A DNA stretch of 64,000 bases from NCBI GenBank assembly GCA_016703965.1, contig JADJBB010000025.1, positions 310,001 to 374,000 of the forward strand. Direction: 5' to 3'. This DNA comes from Acidobacteriota bacterium. Lineage in GTDB: Bacteria; Acidobacteriota; Blastocatellia; Pyrinomonadales; Pyrinomonadaceae. The notes under the pieces were generated by a model. That model was not told the origin of the DNA and ran no database searches. It worked only from the letters and a program-made list of their open reading frames with translations. The stretch's first letter is position 1; every line of letters begins with the position of its first letter. This document shows positions 22,523 to 31,261 of this stretch, one piece after another. The translations under genes were made by a program, and so were the position numbers.

Positions 22523-25342
22523 CTAACGATGAACCGTACAGAAATCTTTCGGTTCTGAGCCTTTCGTAAAGGTCTTTGACTGTTTGTCGGGGCACAATGG
22601 TGTCGCTCGCATTTTGCTGACGGGGCAGATCATTACGGTTACAGATCCGCTGATCTCGGCTGCGGGCGAAGCCGTGCGCGGGCGGGTGTTGGCGGATGGC
22701 GGTTCGGCACCTTCCTGCCAGGTTTCGCTCACCGGTGTTGGGGATGGAGTGGGTTTTTCGGGTTTTTCTTCAACGTCTACCGGTTCTTCGTCCAGCGTGA
22801 TCAGCGAGCGATTCGGTACCGTTCCAACGACAAACAGCTCGATGCGGCGAAATTCCGGCGGTACGTTCGTGACGTAAATATCCCTGGGCGGGGCGATCGG
22901 ATCGAGGTCATCGATCGGATTGCCGTCGCTGTCGGTTAGTTTAGTATTCGTTCCTGGAGTTGGGGTCGGGGTTGCGACGGCAGAGGCTTCGACGAGGTCT
23001 AGTTCGCGGATGAGTGCTCCATTTCGAATATCGATCTCGGCTTTGCGAACATTCGCGGGCAGCGCCCAGTCGCCGTTCCATTCCGGGTGCAGGGCGAGGG
23101 CTTCTTTCATAAAATCGGCCCAGACGGGCATCGCCGAATCGCCGCCTTTCATTCCCAAGTCGTCGCCATTATCGAATCCAACATAAACGACCGTGATCAG
23201 TTCGGGCGTGAATCCGACAAACCAGCCATCACGCGAAGTCCCGGTTTTTCCGGCATACGCATTTTTTCCCGAGACGTTACGAAATCCCCAACCTTGAGCC
23301 TGGGCCGCGGTGCCGCGATTGATGACGTCCTTCATGATGTCATCCATGATGTAGGCGACCTCGGGGCGAACGATATTCTTGCGGGTTGGGGTGAGGGCGG
23401 TTATCGTTTTGCCTTCGCCGGTGGCGATGCGTGTAATGGGCATCGGATCGACGCGGTCGCCGAGGTTGGCGAACATCGTGTATGCCGTCGCAACCTGCAG
23501 CGGCGTGGCTTCGGCCGTTCCGAGTGCCATCGACGGATATGCTTTATCGACTTTCGGAAAACCCGCTTTGGCTGCAAACGTCATGACTTTGCCGATGTTT
23601 AGCGACATCGCGATATCTACGGTGATGACGTTCTTGCTTTTTACCAAAGCATCGCGGAGCGTCGTGTCTTTATTAGAAAACACGTCGCCAAAATTGTTGG
23701 GCGAATAAGTTTCCTGATTAAACGTAAAGGTTTTCTTTTCGTCCTTAAATATCGTCGCCGTCGTGAATTGCCGCGAGCCCGAATCGTACGCCGAATTTAT
23801 CGCCGCCGCATAGACGAACGGCTTGAACACAGAGCCCGGCTGCCGCATCGCATCGGTCGCGCGGTTGAATTGATTCGCCAGATAGTCACGCCCGCCGACC
23901 ATCGCGACGATCTCGCCGGTTTTCGGACGGATCGAGATCAGTGCGGCATTCAGGCCCGTTTTCTTAGGAAAGTTCTTGTCGAGCCCGGCGAGGCGTTTGT
24001 TTACGATCTCGTACGCCTTTTTTTGCAGGTCGGGGTCGATCGATGTATAAACACGCAGATGCTGAAGAGCCTCGGGGTCGCTGACGATCTTGGGCAATTC
24101 TTCGACGGCGAACTGTGAAAAGTACGGCATTCCCTGAAGGTCGCGGGCGTTTGATATCTGTTTCAGCGTTATGTCGGCAGTTCGGTTATCCGCGAGCTGC
24201 TGAGGTGTAATCTCGCCGGTCTCGGCCATCGATTCGAGTACCTGATTGCGGCGTTCTTTAACGCGGTCGGGGTGTTTATATGGATTGTAGCGGTTCGGGC
24301 TGCGAATGATACCGGCGATGAACGCGGCTTCCGGCAGGGTTAATTGCGACACGTCCTTGCCAAAATACGCATTCGCCGCCTCGCCCACGCCGTAGATGGA
24401 GACGCCGGACTGTTGGCCGAGATAGATCTGGTTCGCGTAAAGCGTGAAGATCTCCTGCTTCGATAGCCGCGTCTCGAGAATGAGCGACATGTATGCTTCT
24501 TTTACTTTTCTTGTGAGCGTTTGCTCGTTCGAAAGGAGCAGGTTTTTAATAAGCTGCTGCGTGATCGACGAACCACCCTGATTCGCGAGTCGTGCATTAT
24601 CGTCGGGTTCATATCGCCGCCAGAGAGCACGAGCGATACCGCGGAGATTGACGCCGTAGTGCTCGAAAAACGCCCGGTCCTCGGTGACCGTGATAGCTTT
24701 TACAAGGTGAGCGGGAATATCGTTGAAGGTAACGGTCTTTCGCCGTCCGTCGCCCTCGGCAGCGATGGAGCTGAGGATCTTGGGCTCGAGTTTTGTTTCC
24801 TGGATCTGCGAGCCGGAGTCACGGTCGCCGATCGCCGCAACCGTCTTAGAGTCCTTAGAAAACTTAACTGTTATCGAAGGGAAATTCTTCTTTCCATCGA
24901 CCATTGCGGTATAGCCGGGTTCGACCGCAACCTGATCGCCTTCTAGTGAGTAGCGGCTACGCGATGCGTCGGCCTTGTTGTTCTTTTCAATATAGCCTGC
25001 CGACTTGAGGTAATCGATCAGTTCAGCCGGCGATATGAGTTCGCCGACCTTCAAAGTTTTTGGTGCCGAGTAGATGCCGGCTGAAGGTGTGAAGACTTGG
25101 CCGCTCAGGAGTTTTTGATCGATGCGGTCGGAGAATTCGAACCAGAAGTACGTTGCGGTCAAAAACGCCGCGAGCAGCAAGATCGACGCTGCGGAGATAG
25201 TGTAAACATTGAAGAAAAACCGAAGGATCCGGCGGAAACGTGACGGTGGCGGTGATTGAAACGCTTCGGCGCGACGGGTCTTCACCCAGCCTTTCGGCGG
25301 CATCTTTGACCTTGAGCTTTTTATCTGGGGCCTATCCTGCAT
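22523..25342 (-). CDS. Class A penicillin-binding protein (PBP1A type)
   Basis: A 939-residue bifunctional peptidoglycan synthase. One membrane helix (residues 47-67), then a UB2H-like linker, the GT51 glycosyltransferase with catalytic Glu221 in VTEDRAFF and QGGSSITQQL, and the transpeptidase with Ser504 (GSVFK), SKN (569-571) and KTGTS (699-703). A long Pro/Thr-rich tail ends in a Cys-containing module (CPVSK, TPLCPDK, DFCTVH) that is common on such enzymes in Acidobacteria and related phyla. It builds cell wall at the outer face of the inner membrane. It is transcribed away from the K+ channel gene. Confidence 0.95.
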   Translation of the reverse strand: MQDRPQIKSSRSKMPPKGWVKTRRAEAFQSPPPSRFRRILRFFFNVYTISAASILLLAAFLTATYFWFEFSDRIDQKLLSGQVFTPSAGIYSAPKTLKVGELISPAELIDYLKSAGYIEKNNKADASRSRYSLEGDQVAVEPGYTAMVDGKKNFPSITVKFSKDSKTVAAIGDRDSGSQIQETKLEPKILSSIAAEGDGRRKTVTFNDIPAHLVKAITVTEDRAFFEHYGVNLRGIARALWRRYEPDDNARLANQGGSSITQQLIKNLLLSNEQTLTRKVKEAYMSLILETRLSKQEIFTLYANQIYLGQQSGVSIYGVGEAANAYFGKDVSQLTLPEAAFIAGIIRSPNRYNPYKHPDRVKERRNQVLESMAETGEITPQQLADNRTADITLKQISNARDLQGMPYFSQFAVEELPKIVSDPEALQHLRVYTSIDPDLQKKAYEIVNKRLAGLDKNFPKKTGLNAALISIRPKTGEIVAMVGGRDYLANQFNRATDAMRQPGSVFKPFVYAAAINSAYDSGSRQFTTATIFKDEKKTFTFNQETYSPNNFGDVFSNKDTTLRDALVKSKNVITVDIAMSLNIGKVMTFAAKAGFPKVDKAYPSMALGTAEATPLQVATAYTMFANLGDRVDPMPITRIATGEGKTITALTPTRKNIVRPEVAYIMDDIMKDVINRGTAAQAQGWGFRNVSGKNAYAGKTGTSRDGWFVGFTPELITVVYVGFDNGDDLGMKGGDSAMPVWADFMKEALALHPEWNGDWALPANVRKAEIDIRNGALIRELDLVEASAVATPTPTPGTNTKLTDSDGNPIDDLDPIAPPRDIYVTNVPPEFRRIELFVVGTVPNRSLITLDEEPVDVEEKPEKPTPSPTPVSETWQEGAEPPSANTRPRTASPAAEISGSVTVMICPVSKMRATPLCPDKQSKTFTKGSEPKDFCTVHR

Positions 25343-25425
25343 TTAGGGGTTGGAATTGCGAAAGCTAAGTGAGATTATCGACTAGGGAGAGCACCACTAA
25401 CCATTCTATATAGTTTTGGTTTGTA

Positions 25426-26463
25426 TTGTCGAACAAATTCTGGAAAATGGCCGTTGGCAACCTTCAAACTCTGGACGGTATCGCGAGGCGAAAGCTGCTT
25501 TTTGCTGCTTTTCTCGTAGTGTTGATGATCGTGATCGGTGCGGTAGGGTTTCAGCTATTTGAAGGATTTAGCTGGCTCGACAGCCTTTATACGTCAGCCC
25601 AAACCGTGACAACCGTTGGTTACGGCGATCTGACGCCAATTACAAAAGCCGGACGTGTTTTTGCGATCATATTGATGCTGACAGGTGCGGGAACGGTGCT
25701 TTACGCATTGTCGGTACTTGCCCAAGCGGTTGTTCAATCAGAAATGGTCGAGGCTTTCAGCCAGCGGCGAAGAGTAAAAGAGATGGAGAAACTAGAAGGT
25801 CACTATATCGTTTGCGGAGCCGGCCGGGTCGGCCGCCGGATCATTCGGAATCTGCAGGACCAGGGACTGCCGCATGTAATAATTGAGTCGTCTGAAAGCA
25901 AACTCAGCGAGGTCGATTCACCGCTCTCCTTTCTGAGTATCGGCGACGCGACCTCAGAGGAAAAGCTTATCGAGGCCGGTGTGAAGCGAGCACGCGGGCT
26001 GGCAAGCTGCCTGCCGGACGATGCGGCGAATGTATATGTGGTGTTGACGGCCCGGGGATTGAACCCAGACCTTCACATCGTCGCCCGAGCTGTGGAGGAG
26101 CAGGCGGAAGCTACGCTGGTTCGTGCGGGAGCAAGCCGCGTGGTCGCACCGACCATTATCGGCAGCCAATCGATGGCAAGGGCTCTCCTGAAACCGGCAG
26201 TTGCTGACTTCATGGATTCCATAGTTGCCGAGACGATGGACCTGGTCTTTGAAGAGATCGCGATCGGGCCTGCCTCGTCCTTTAGTGGAAAGCTTTTGAT
26301 CGATACACCGCTTCTTGATGATGCCAGTGTGATACTTGTCGCTATCCGAAGCAAGAACGGTGAACTCGAATTTCAACCAAAGAAAGATAGGATCATCCAC
26401 GAAGGAGACCTGCTGATAGTGATCGGGAAGGCCGAATCCGTTCAGCGGTTGATGCATAAATAA
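25426..26463 (+). CDS. Potassium channel with RCK (TrkA-N/TrkA-C) domain
   Basis: A 345-residue channel: two membrane helices around a pore with the K+ selectivity filter TVGYGD (residues 63-68), then a TrkA-N nucleotide-binding RCK domain (IVCGAGRVGRRI) and a TrkA-C domain at the end. It gates K+ flow in response to Ca2+, nucleotides or other ligands, as in MthK-type channels. The start is uncertain: TTG 25426 or ATG 25447; both keep the first helix. The epimerase gene starts 4 nt after its stop. Confidence 0.9.
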   Translation: MSNKFWKMAVGNLQTLDGIARRKLLFAAFLVVLMIVIGAVGFQLFEGFSWLDSLYTSAQTVTTVGYGDLTPITKAGRVFAIILMLTGAGTVLYALSVLAQAVVQSEMVEAFSQRRRVKEMEKLEGHYIVCGAGRVGRRIIRNLQDQGLPHVIIESSESKLSEVDSPLSFLSIGDATSEEKLIEAGVKRARGLASCLPDDAANVYVVLTARGLNPDLHIVARAVEEQAEATLVRAGASRVVAPTIIGSQSMARALLKPAVADFMDSIVAETMDLVFEEIAIGPASSFSGKLLIDTPLLDDASVILVAIRSKNGELEFQPKKDRIIHEGDLLIVIGKAESVQRLMHK

Positions 26464-26467
26464 GTCA

Positions 26468-27310
26468 ATGAAGATACTTGTCACCGGCGGCAGCGGCTTT
26501 CTGGGTACGCATGTTCGCAAATTTTTTGACGCGGATGATCTTTCGAGGCGAACTGGCCTCGATATCTTGAATGTTGGAGATGTCGGGATGGCGAAGGACT
26601 ACGATGTTGTCATTCAACTCGCGGCTCTGCTCGATAAGGATCCGCATAACGCCGGGAATATCTTTTTGACGAACGTCGACGGTACCGTCAATCTGCTGCG
26701 GCAGATGAAAGAAGATGCGGTCTTCATCTTTGCTTCGACGAAAGACGTTTACGGACGTTTTGCCGATAATTTTTCTCAAGTCAACGAAAATTGCCCGACG
26801 CTGTTCGCGGGCCAATCGCCGCTCGAATGGTCGAAGCTGATCGCGGAGCGATACGTCGAGTATTATGCGAACGCTTTCAATTTTCGCTCCTGCATATTCA
26901 GGCTTTCAACGGTTTATGCACCAGTTACGGACGATAACACGCCAAATTTCGTCGGGCACTATGTAGATGCCATCAATAAAGGCGAGCGCCTGCAATTGCC
27001 CGGTGGCGGCACACCACTGCGAGACCTGCTACACGTGGACGACTTTTCTCGAGCCTGCACTGCATTCACCGAATCCGTGATTCGCCACGGCCTATACAAT
27101 CTCGGTGGTGGCCCCGAAAACGCTCTGACCCTGAAAGATCTGGTCGCGAAACTCGAAGAAGTTTCCGGCCTGCAGGCCGTAATTGACGAAGAAAATCCAC
27201 TGCCCGCTCCGACGCCGTTAAACTATGTTACGGACATTAGCCTTTCCTCACAGGAATTAGGCTGGAGCCCGGAGCTAGGGCTGAATGAGGGCTTGAAGAC
27301 TCTTTTTTAG
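26468..27310 (+). CDS. Extended SDR (NAD-dependent epimerase-like) lacking catalytic Tyr
   Basis: A 280-residue Rossmann protein with the nucleotide motif GGSGFLG (residues 7-13), STKDVYG, and a substrate region GTPLRDLLHVDDFSRA typical of nucleotide-sugar epimerases and dehydratases. The active-site Y-x-x-x-K motif reads L-E-W-S-K: the Lys is present, but the Tyr position is Leu. So the usual proton-transfer chemistry should be lost, or another residue serves. It sits upstream of heptose genes, so it may act on lipopolysaccharide sugars or as a binding protein. Confidence 0.85.
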   Translation: MKILVTGGSGFLGTHVRKFFDADDLSRRTGLDILNVGDVGMAKDYDVVIQLAALLDKDPHNAGNIFLTNVDGTVNLLRQMKEDAVFIFASTKDVYGRFADNFSQVNENCPTLFAGQSPLEWSKLIAERYVEYYANAFNFRSCIFRLSTVYAPVTDDNTPNFVGHYVDAINKGERLQLPGGGTPLRDLLHVDDFSRACTAFTESVIRHGLYNLGGGPENALTLKDLVAKLEEVSGLQAVIDEENPLPAPTPLNYVTDISLSSQELGWSPELGLNEGLKTLF

Positions 27311-27341
27311 CTCGGCTTCGCGCTAGAAAATTGCCCGTGAG

Positions 27342-28427
27342 ATGAAAATACTCGTTCGAGGAACAAACTGGATCGGTGATTCCGTTATGTCTATTCCTGC
27401 TTTGCGGGAATTGCGGCGGATATTTCCGGAGGCAAAGATCACGCTGCATACGCGGTCGTGGGCGGATGGATTGTTTCGGGATGCGGCTTTTATTGACGAT
27501 CTAGTGACCTTTGACCCGCATAAATGGAAGATCAAGGACGTTCTCGATAACTCAGATTTTCTGAAAGGCGATGGCTACGATCTCGCCCTTTTATTTCCCA
27601 ATTCATTTGAATCAGCCCTGACAACCTACCTTTCGCGCATACCACGCAGATTTGGTTACAACAAAGACCTTCGCGGGTTGCTGTTGACCGAACCGATCGC
27701 GGTCCCGGAATGGAAGAACCGGCGACACGAGGTTTTTTATTATTTGAATCTGGTTTCTGAGCTTGAAAAACGTGTGCTCGGCCGTGATACGGTTTCGGCC
27801 GCGTTTCCCGATATTTCGCTGGAAGTTTCGCAGGAACGGCGGTCCGAGGCGACTTCAAAGCTTGCCGAATTTGGGGTCGATCCGCTTAAGATGACGGTGG
27901 CTTTCGGCGTTGGATCGACGAATTCGCGTGCCAAACGCTGGCCGGCCGAGAGCTATGCCGAACTCGCCGATCGACTACAGAGTGATGCCGACGTGAATTT
28001 GATCCTCATTGGAGCGAAGGACGAATCGGACGTCGCCGCGAAGGTGTGGGAGATCTGCACGATAAAACCGATCAATATCGCAGGTAAAACCGACCTTTCC
28101 GAAGCCGTTTCCATCCTTGCATCGATCGATCTGTTGATATCCAACGACATGGGCCTCGCTCACGTTGCTCCGGCCGTCGGTACCGAGACGATAGTGATCT
28201 TCGGCCCGACGAATCCTGAGACGACGCGGCCGTTCTCCGAGAAGGCCGTGCTGATCCGCAAAGATGTCGATTGTTCGCCGTGTATGCTGCGTGATTGTCC
28301 GATCGATCACCGGTGTATGACGCAGGTCAGCGTGGATGAGGTTTTTAATGCTGCGACAGAGATGTTAAATCCGGAGCCGCTGGTAATCGAAGATCTCGAG
28401 GAAGAAGATCTGTCGTTAATCGGTTAA
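27342..28427 (+). CDS. waaF: Lipopolysaccharide heptosyltransferase II
   Basis: A 361-residue glycosyltransferase of family GT9. It has RGTNWIGDSVMSIPALRELR at the start, GVGSTNSRAKRWP at the nucleotide-sugar site and DLLISNDMGLAHVAPAVG in the C-domain. WaaF adds the second L-glycero-D-manno-heptose to the inner core of lipopolysaccharide. The C-terminal CSPCMLRDCPIDHRCM resembles the Cys cluster of many acidobacterial members. It is followed by a repeat and gmhB, consistent with a core-heptose unit. Confidence 0.9.
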   Translation: MKILVRGTNWIGDSVMSIPALRELRRIFPEAKITLHTRSWADGLFRDAAFIDDLVTFDPHKWKIKDVLDNSDFLKGDGYDLALLFPNSFESALTTYLSRIPRRFGYNKDLRGLLLTEPIAVPEWKNRRHEVFYYLNLVSELEKRVLGRDTVSAAFPDISLEVSQERRSEATSKLAEFGVDPLKMTVAFGVGSTNSRAKRWPAESYAELADRLQSDADVNLILIGAKDESDVAAKVWEICTIKPINIAGKTDLSEAVSILASIDLLISNDMGLAHVAPAVGTETIVIFGPTNPETTRPFSEKAVLIRKDVDCSPCMLRDCPIDHRCMTQVSVDEVFNAATEMLNPEPLVIEDLEEEDLSLIG

Positions 28428-28442
28428 CCCTTTATTTACAGA

Positions 28443-28477
28443 CTTTGCGTCTTCGCACCTTAGCGGCTTTGCGTTAA
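28443..28477. repeat. ACGCAAAG-type repeat, single arm
   Basis: CTTTGCGTCTTCGCACCTTA followed by GCGGCTTTGCGTTAA. It matches the arms of the larger element at 40084-40232. It fills most of the gap between waaF and gmhB. Confidence 0.65.
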
Positions 28478-28494
28478 TATAGTGTTAGATCGCT

Positions 28495-29043
28495 ATGAAA
28501 AAGCCTGCAGTTTTTGTTGACCGCGACGGGACGTTGATCGAGGAAGTGAATTTCCTCTCGCGGCTCGAGGATCTGCGCGTTTTCCCGTTCACAGCCGCCG
28601 CGATCAAGCAGTTGAAAGACAACGGATTTCTCGTCATAGTTCTAACCAACCAGTCGGGCATTGCCCGCGGCAAATACAGCGAGGCGGATATGCACGCGAT
28701 CCATGACCAGATCCAGGCCGAACTTAATGGCGCGATCGATGCATTCTACTATTGTCCGCATCTACCAAGTGCCGAATGTATTTGCCGCAAACCAAATCTT
28801 GGGATGATCGAATCAGCAAACGCTGAATTTGAAATAGACATGGAGCGGTCCTGGATGATCGGAGACAAGAGTCTGGACGTCGAGATCGCAAAGAACGCCG
28901 GGATCAAGAGTGTATTGGTCTTGACGGGTTATGGAATGAAGCATAGGCCGCAGCTTGCCCATGAACCGGATCTGGTTGTCGAGAATTTCGGAGCTGCGAT
29001 CGAAAGTATCGTATCCGCGTCCGGCGCTCTCGCTGCTGGATGA
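28495..29043 (+). CDS. gmhB: D-glycero-beta-D-manno-heptose 1,7-bisphosphate 7-phosphatase
   Basis: A 182-residue HAD phosphatase: nucleophile motif DRDGT (residues 9-13), motif II TNQSG, the Lys in CRKPNLGM and the acidic GDKSLD. The zinc loop C-x-H-x6-C-x-C (CPHLPSAECIC) marks the GmhB branch. It removes the 7-phosphate in ADP-heptose synthesis. It directly follows the heptosyltransferase, which fits one core-oligosaccharide pathway; gmhA, hldE and hldD are not in the window. Confidence 0.92.
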   Translation: MKKPAVFVDRDGTLIEEVNFLSRLEDLRVFPFTAAAIKQLKDNGFLVIVLTNQSGIARGKYSEADMHAIHDQIQAELNGAIDAFYYCPHLPSAECICRKPNLGMIESANAEFEIDMERSWMIGDKSLDVEIAKNAGIKSVLVLTGYGMKHRPQLAHEPDLVVENFGAAIESIVSASGALAAG

Positions 29044-29048
29044 CCAAA

Positions 29049-29423
29049 TCAGTTCCTTCCAAAATCATCATCCAATCGCACAATATCGTCCTCGCCAAAA
29101 TAGTCACCGGTCTGGGTCTCGATAAAGACGAGTGTTTCTTCGGCGTGGGGGTTTTCGACGCGGTGGGCGTCTTCGCGGGCGATGTCGATGGCATTTCCAG
29201 AATCTACTAGAATATCGACGCCGTTTAATGTTACTTTAGCTATACCGCGCACGACGTACCAATGTTCGGCGCGTCGTGAATGCCGCTGATAGCTCAGCCG
29301 CTTTCCGGGCAGCACCTCGATCCTCTTTACCTTATAATTTTCTCCCTCGTCCAGAACGGTGAATGTGCCCCATGGACGACGGTCAAAGGTGGGCGAATTG
29401 TTCTGATTTGCGGCAGTTTCCAT
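29049..29423 (-). CDS. Cupin, mannose-6-phosphate isomerase type II-like
   Basis: A 124-residue single cupin corresponding to the C-terminal domain of bifunctional mannose-6-phosphate isomerase/mannose-1-phosphate guanylyltransferase: RPWGTF, KVKRIEVLPGKRLSYQRH, EHWYVVRG and a final GDYFGEDDIVRLDDDFGR. The metal His and Glu residues are present (YQRHSRRAEHW), so the isomerase may be active without the guanylyltransferase. It is convergent with gmhB. Confidence 0.88.
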   Translation of the reverse strand: METAANQNNSPTFDRRPWGTFTVLDEGENYKVKRIEVLPGKRLSYQRHSRRAEHWYVVRGIAKVTLNGVDILVDSGNAIDIAREDAHRVENPHAEETLVFIETQTGDYFGEDDIVRLDDDFGRN

Positions 29424-29425
29424 AT

Positions 29426-31186
29426 ATGAATAGTTTAGGCGAAAAGGCCGAATCAGCCAATTTGAAGCCGATGCAAAAGATACAGACGCTTATAATCGGG
29501 CGTCTTGTTGTCAGTTTTTTGCTGCTGGTGACGAGCTGGGTCTGGTCGAGCGGGACTTTTCGGCTGTCGGTCGAGAATTTTCCGCAAGGGTTGTTTCTCC
29601 TTTTTACAATATCGGTTGGCCTGACGATCGTCTATTTTTTCCTGCTTAGACTGAGTACGGCTCTGGCTTGGCAGATCCGGGCGCAATTCTTGCTCGACGC
29701 TTTGCTGATCACGTGGCTCGTATGGCGAACGGGCGATATTTCATCGCCGTACATCACTCTCTATATTGTTTTGATAAGCGTTGCAAGTTTTTTCCTGCGG
29801 CCGCTTTCGACGCTTTTGATGGCGGTGGTTTGCGGAAGCCTTTTCATCGGCCTCGCGATCCTGTCAGTGACGTCGGTCATCGAAACTAACGGAGCGGTAC
29901 AAGATATTGGGAAAGCTGTTCAGATAATCAGCTTTCACGTGGTGGCGATGCTTGTTGTCGGATTGCTCGCGTCGCGTTTGTCTGACCGGCACCGTTCGGT
30001 CGATGAGCTTGAGGAGACAGCGAAAAATCTCGCGAACCTTCGTGTCCTTCATGAACGCATCGTTGAATCCATCCGCTCCGGTCTCGTCACCACCGATCTT
30101 GAAGGCAACATCTACACGTTCAATTCCGCTGCTACCGAGATCACCGGTTACCGGCTCGATCAAGTTCATGGCACTTCGATCTACGAGCTTTTCGGTGATA
30201 TACGAGAGCCGATCGAACTTTCTCTCGCTGCGGCGGGCGACGGCGATCAGTTGCCGAGGTTCGAGGCTGATCTAATAACGCCGGATGGCTTCGCGGTGAG
30301 GATCGGTTACGGAGTTTCGCTGCTCTTTTCTGAGAATAACGAAGCATCGGGACTGATCCTCACGTTTCAGGACCTGACGGAAATTCGCTCTATGGAAGAG
30401 AGCGTTCGGCGAAAGGACCGACTCGCGGCGGTCGGGCGCGTCGCCGCCGGTTTGGCTCATGAGATCCGCAATCCTTTAGGAGCAATGCGCGGGGCGATCC
30501 AGGTTCTGGAATCGAGCACGCCGCCGGGATCGATGCAGTCCAGTCTAATGGACATCATTCTGAAGGAGTCCGACAGGCTGAACAGCATAATTACGAATTT
30601 TCTCGGATATGCCCGGCCGGCAGCAGTCGATTTTGCGGAAACGGACGTCGGCGAGGCGATAAAGGAAACGGTAATGCTGCTCAAACACAGCCCTGATGTG
30701 CGAAAGAACCATGTTTTGAAGGCCGAGATTGCTGACACGCCTTTTGTGATCTCGGCGGATGCAGCCCAGCTCAAGCAGATCTTTTGGAATCTGGCACGAA
30801 ACGCTTTGCAGGCGATGCCCGATGGCGGCGAATTGAAGGTCAGCCTTGAGAATATTCCGAATAATCGAATTCGTATCGTTTTTGAAGACACCGGCCGAGG
30901 TATGTCGCCTGAGCAGGTCGAGCAGCTTTTTGAGCCGTTCTCAAATTCAACGTCTGGCGGAACCGGCCTCGGGCTCTCTATCGTCTATCAGATAGTTAAG
31001 GACCACAACGGGGCGATAAATGTCCGCAGCCATGAAGGGAAGGGCACGACCATTACAGTCGAATTGCCTAAGGACAACCGCCGCGGTGCCGCAGAACTGT
31101 CGAGACCTCTGCCAGGAACGGGCCAAACCTCGCGGCTTGAGAGCTTTTTGCATGTTGAAAGCAAAGAAACTAAAGTTCCATCTTGA
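29426..31186 (+). CDS. pilS: Membrane sensor histidine kinase, PilS/NtrB type
   Basis: A 586-residue kinase from ATG 29426: about six membrane segments (first 180 residues), a PAS domain (LVTTDLEGNIYTFNSAATEI), HisKA with phospho-acceptor His in GLAHEIRNPLG, and HATPase with DTGRGMS and GGTGLGLSIV. The architecture and its place before a sigma-54 regulator and pilA match PilS, which senses pilin levels or surface contact. I assign the name from context; the membrane region is divergent. It is upstream of pilR by 75 nt on the same strand. Confidence 0.85.
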   Translation: MNSLGEKAESANLKPMQKIQTLIIGRLVVSFLLLVTSWVWSSGTFRLSVENFPQGLFLLFTISVGLTIVYFFLLRLSTALAWQIRAQFLLDALLITWLVWRTGDISSPYITLYIVLISVASFFLRPLSTLLMAVVCGSLFIGLAILSVTSVIETNGAVQDIGKAVQIISFHVVAMLVVGLLASRLSDRHRSVDELEETAKNLANLRVLHERIVESIRSGLVTTDLEGNIYTFNSAATEITGYRLDQVHGTSIYELFGDIREPIELSLAAAGDGDQLPRFEADLITPDGFAVRIGYGVSLLFSENNEASGLILTFQDLTEIRSMEESVRRKDRLAAVGRVAAGLAHEIRNPLGAMRGAIQVLESSTPPGSMQSSLMDIILKESDRLNSIITNFLGYARPAAVDFAETDVGEAIKETVMLLKHSPDVRKNHVLKAEIADTPFVISADAAQLKQIFWNLARNALQAMPDGGELKVSLENIPNNRIRIVFEDTGRGMSPEQVEQLFEPFSNSTSGGTGLGLSIVYQIVKDHNGAINVRSHEGKGTTITVELPKDNRRGAAELSRPLPGTGQTSRLESFLHVESKETKVPS

Positions 31187-31261
31187 ATTGCCCAGAGTAA
31201 GTCTGTGAAAATAGACGCGAACGCAGGTTGAGAAACGGCCAGCGTTACGCACCTCCAAAAA

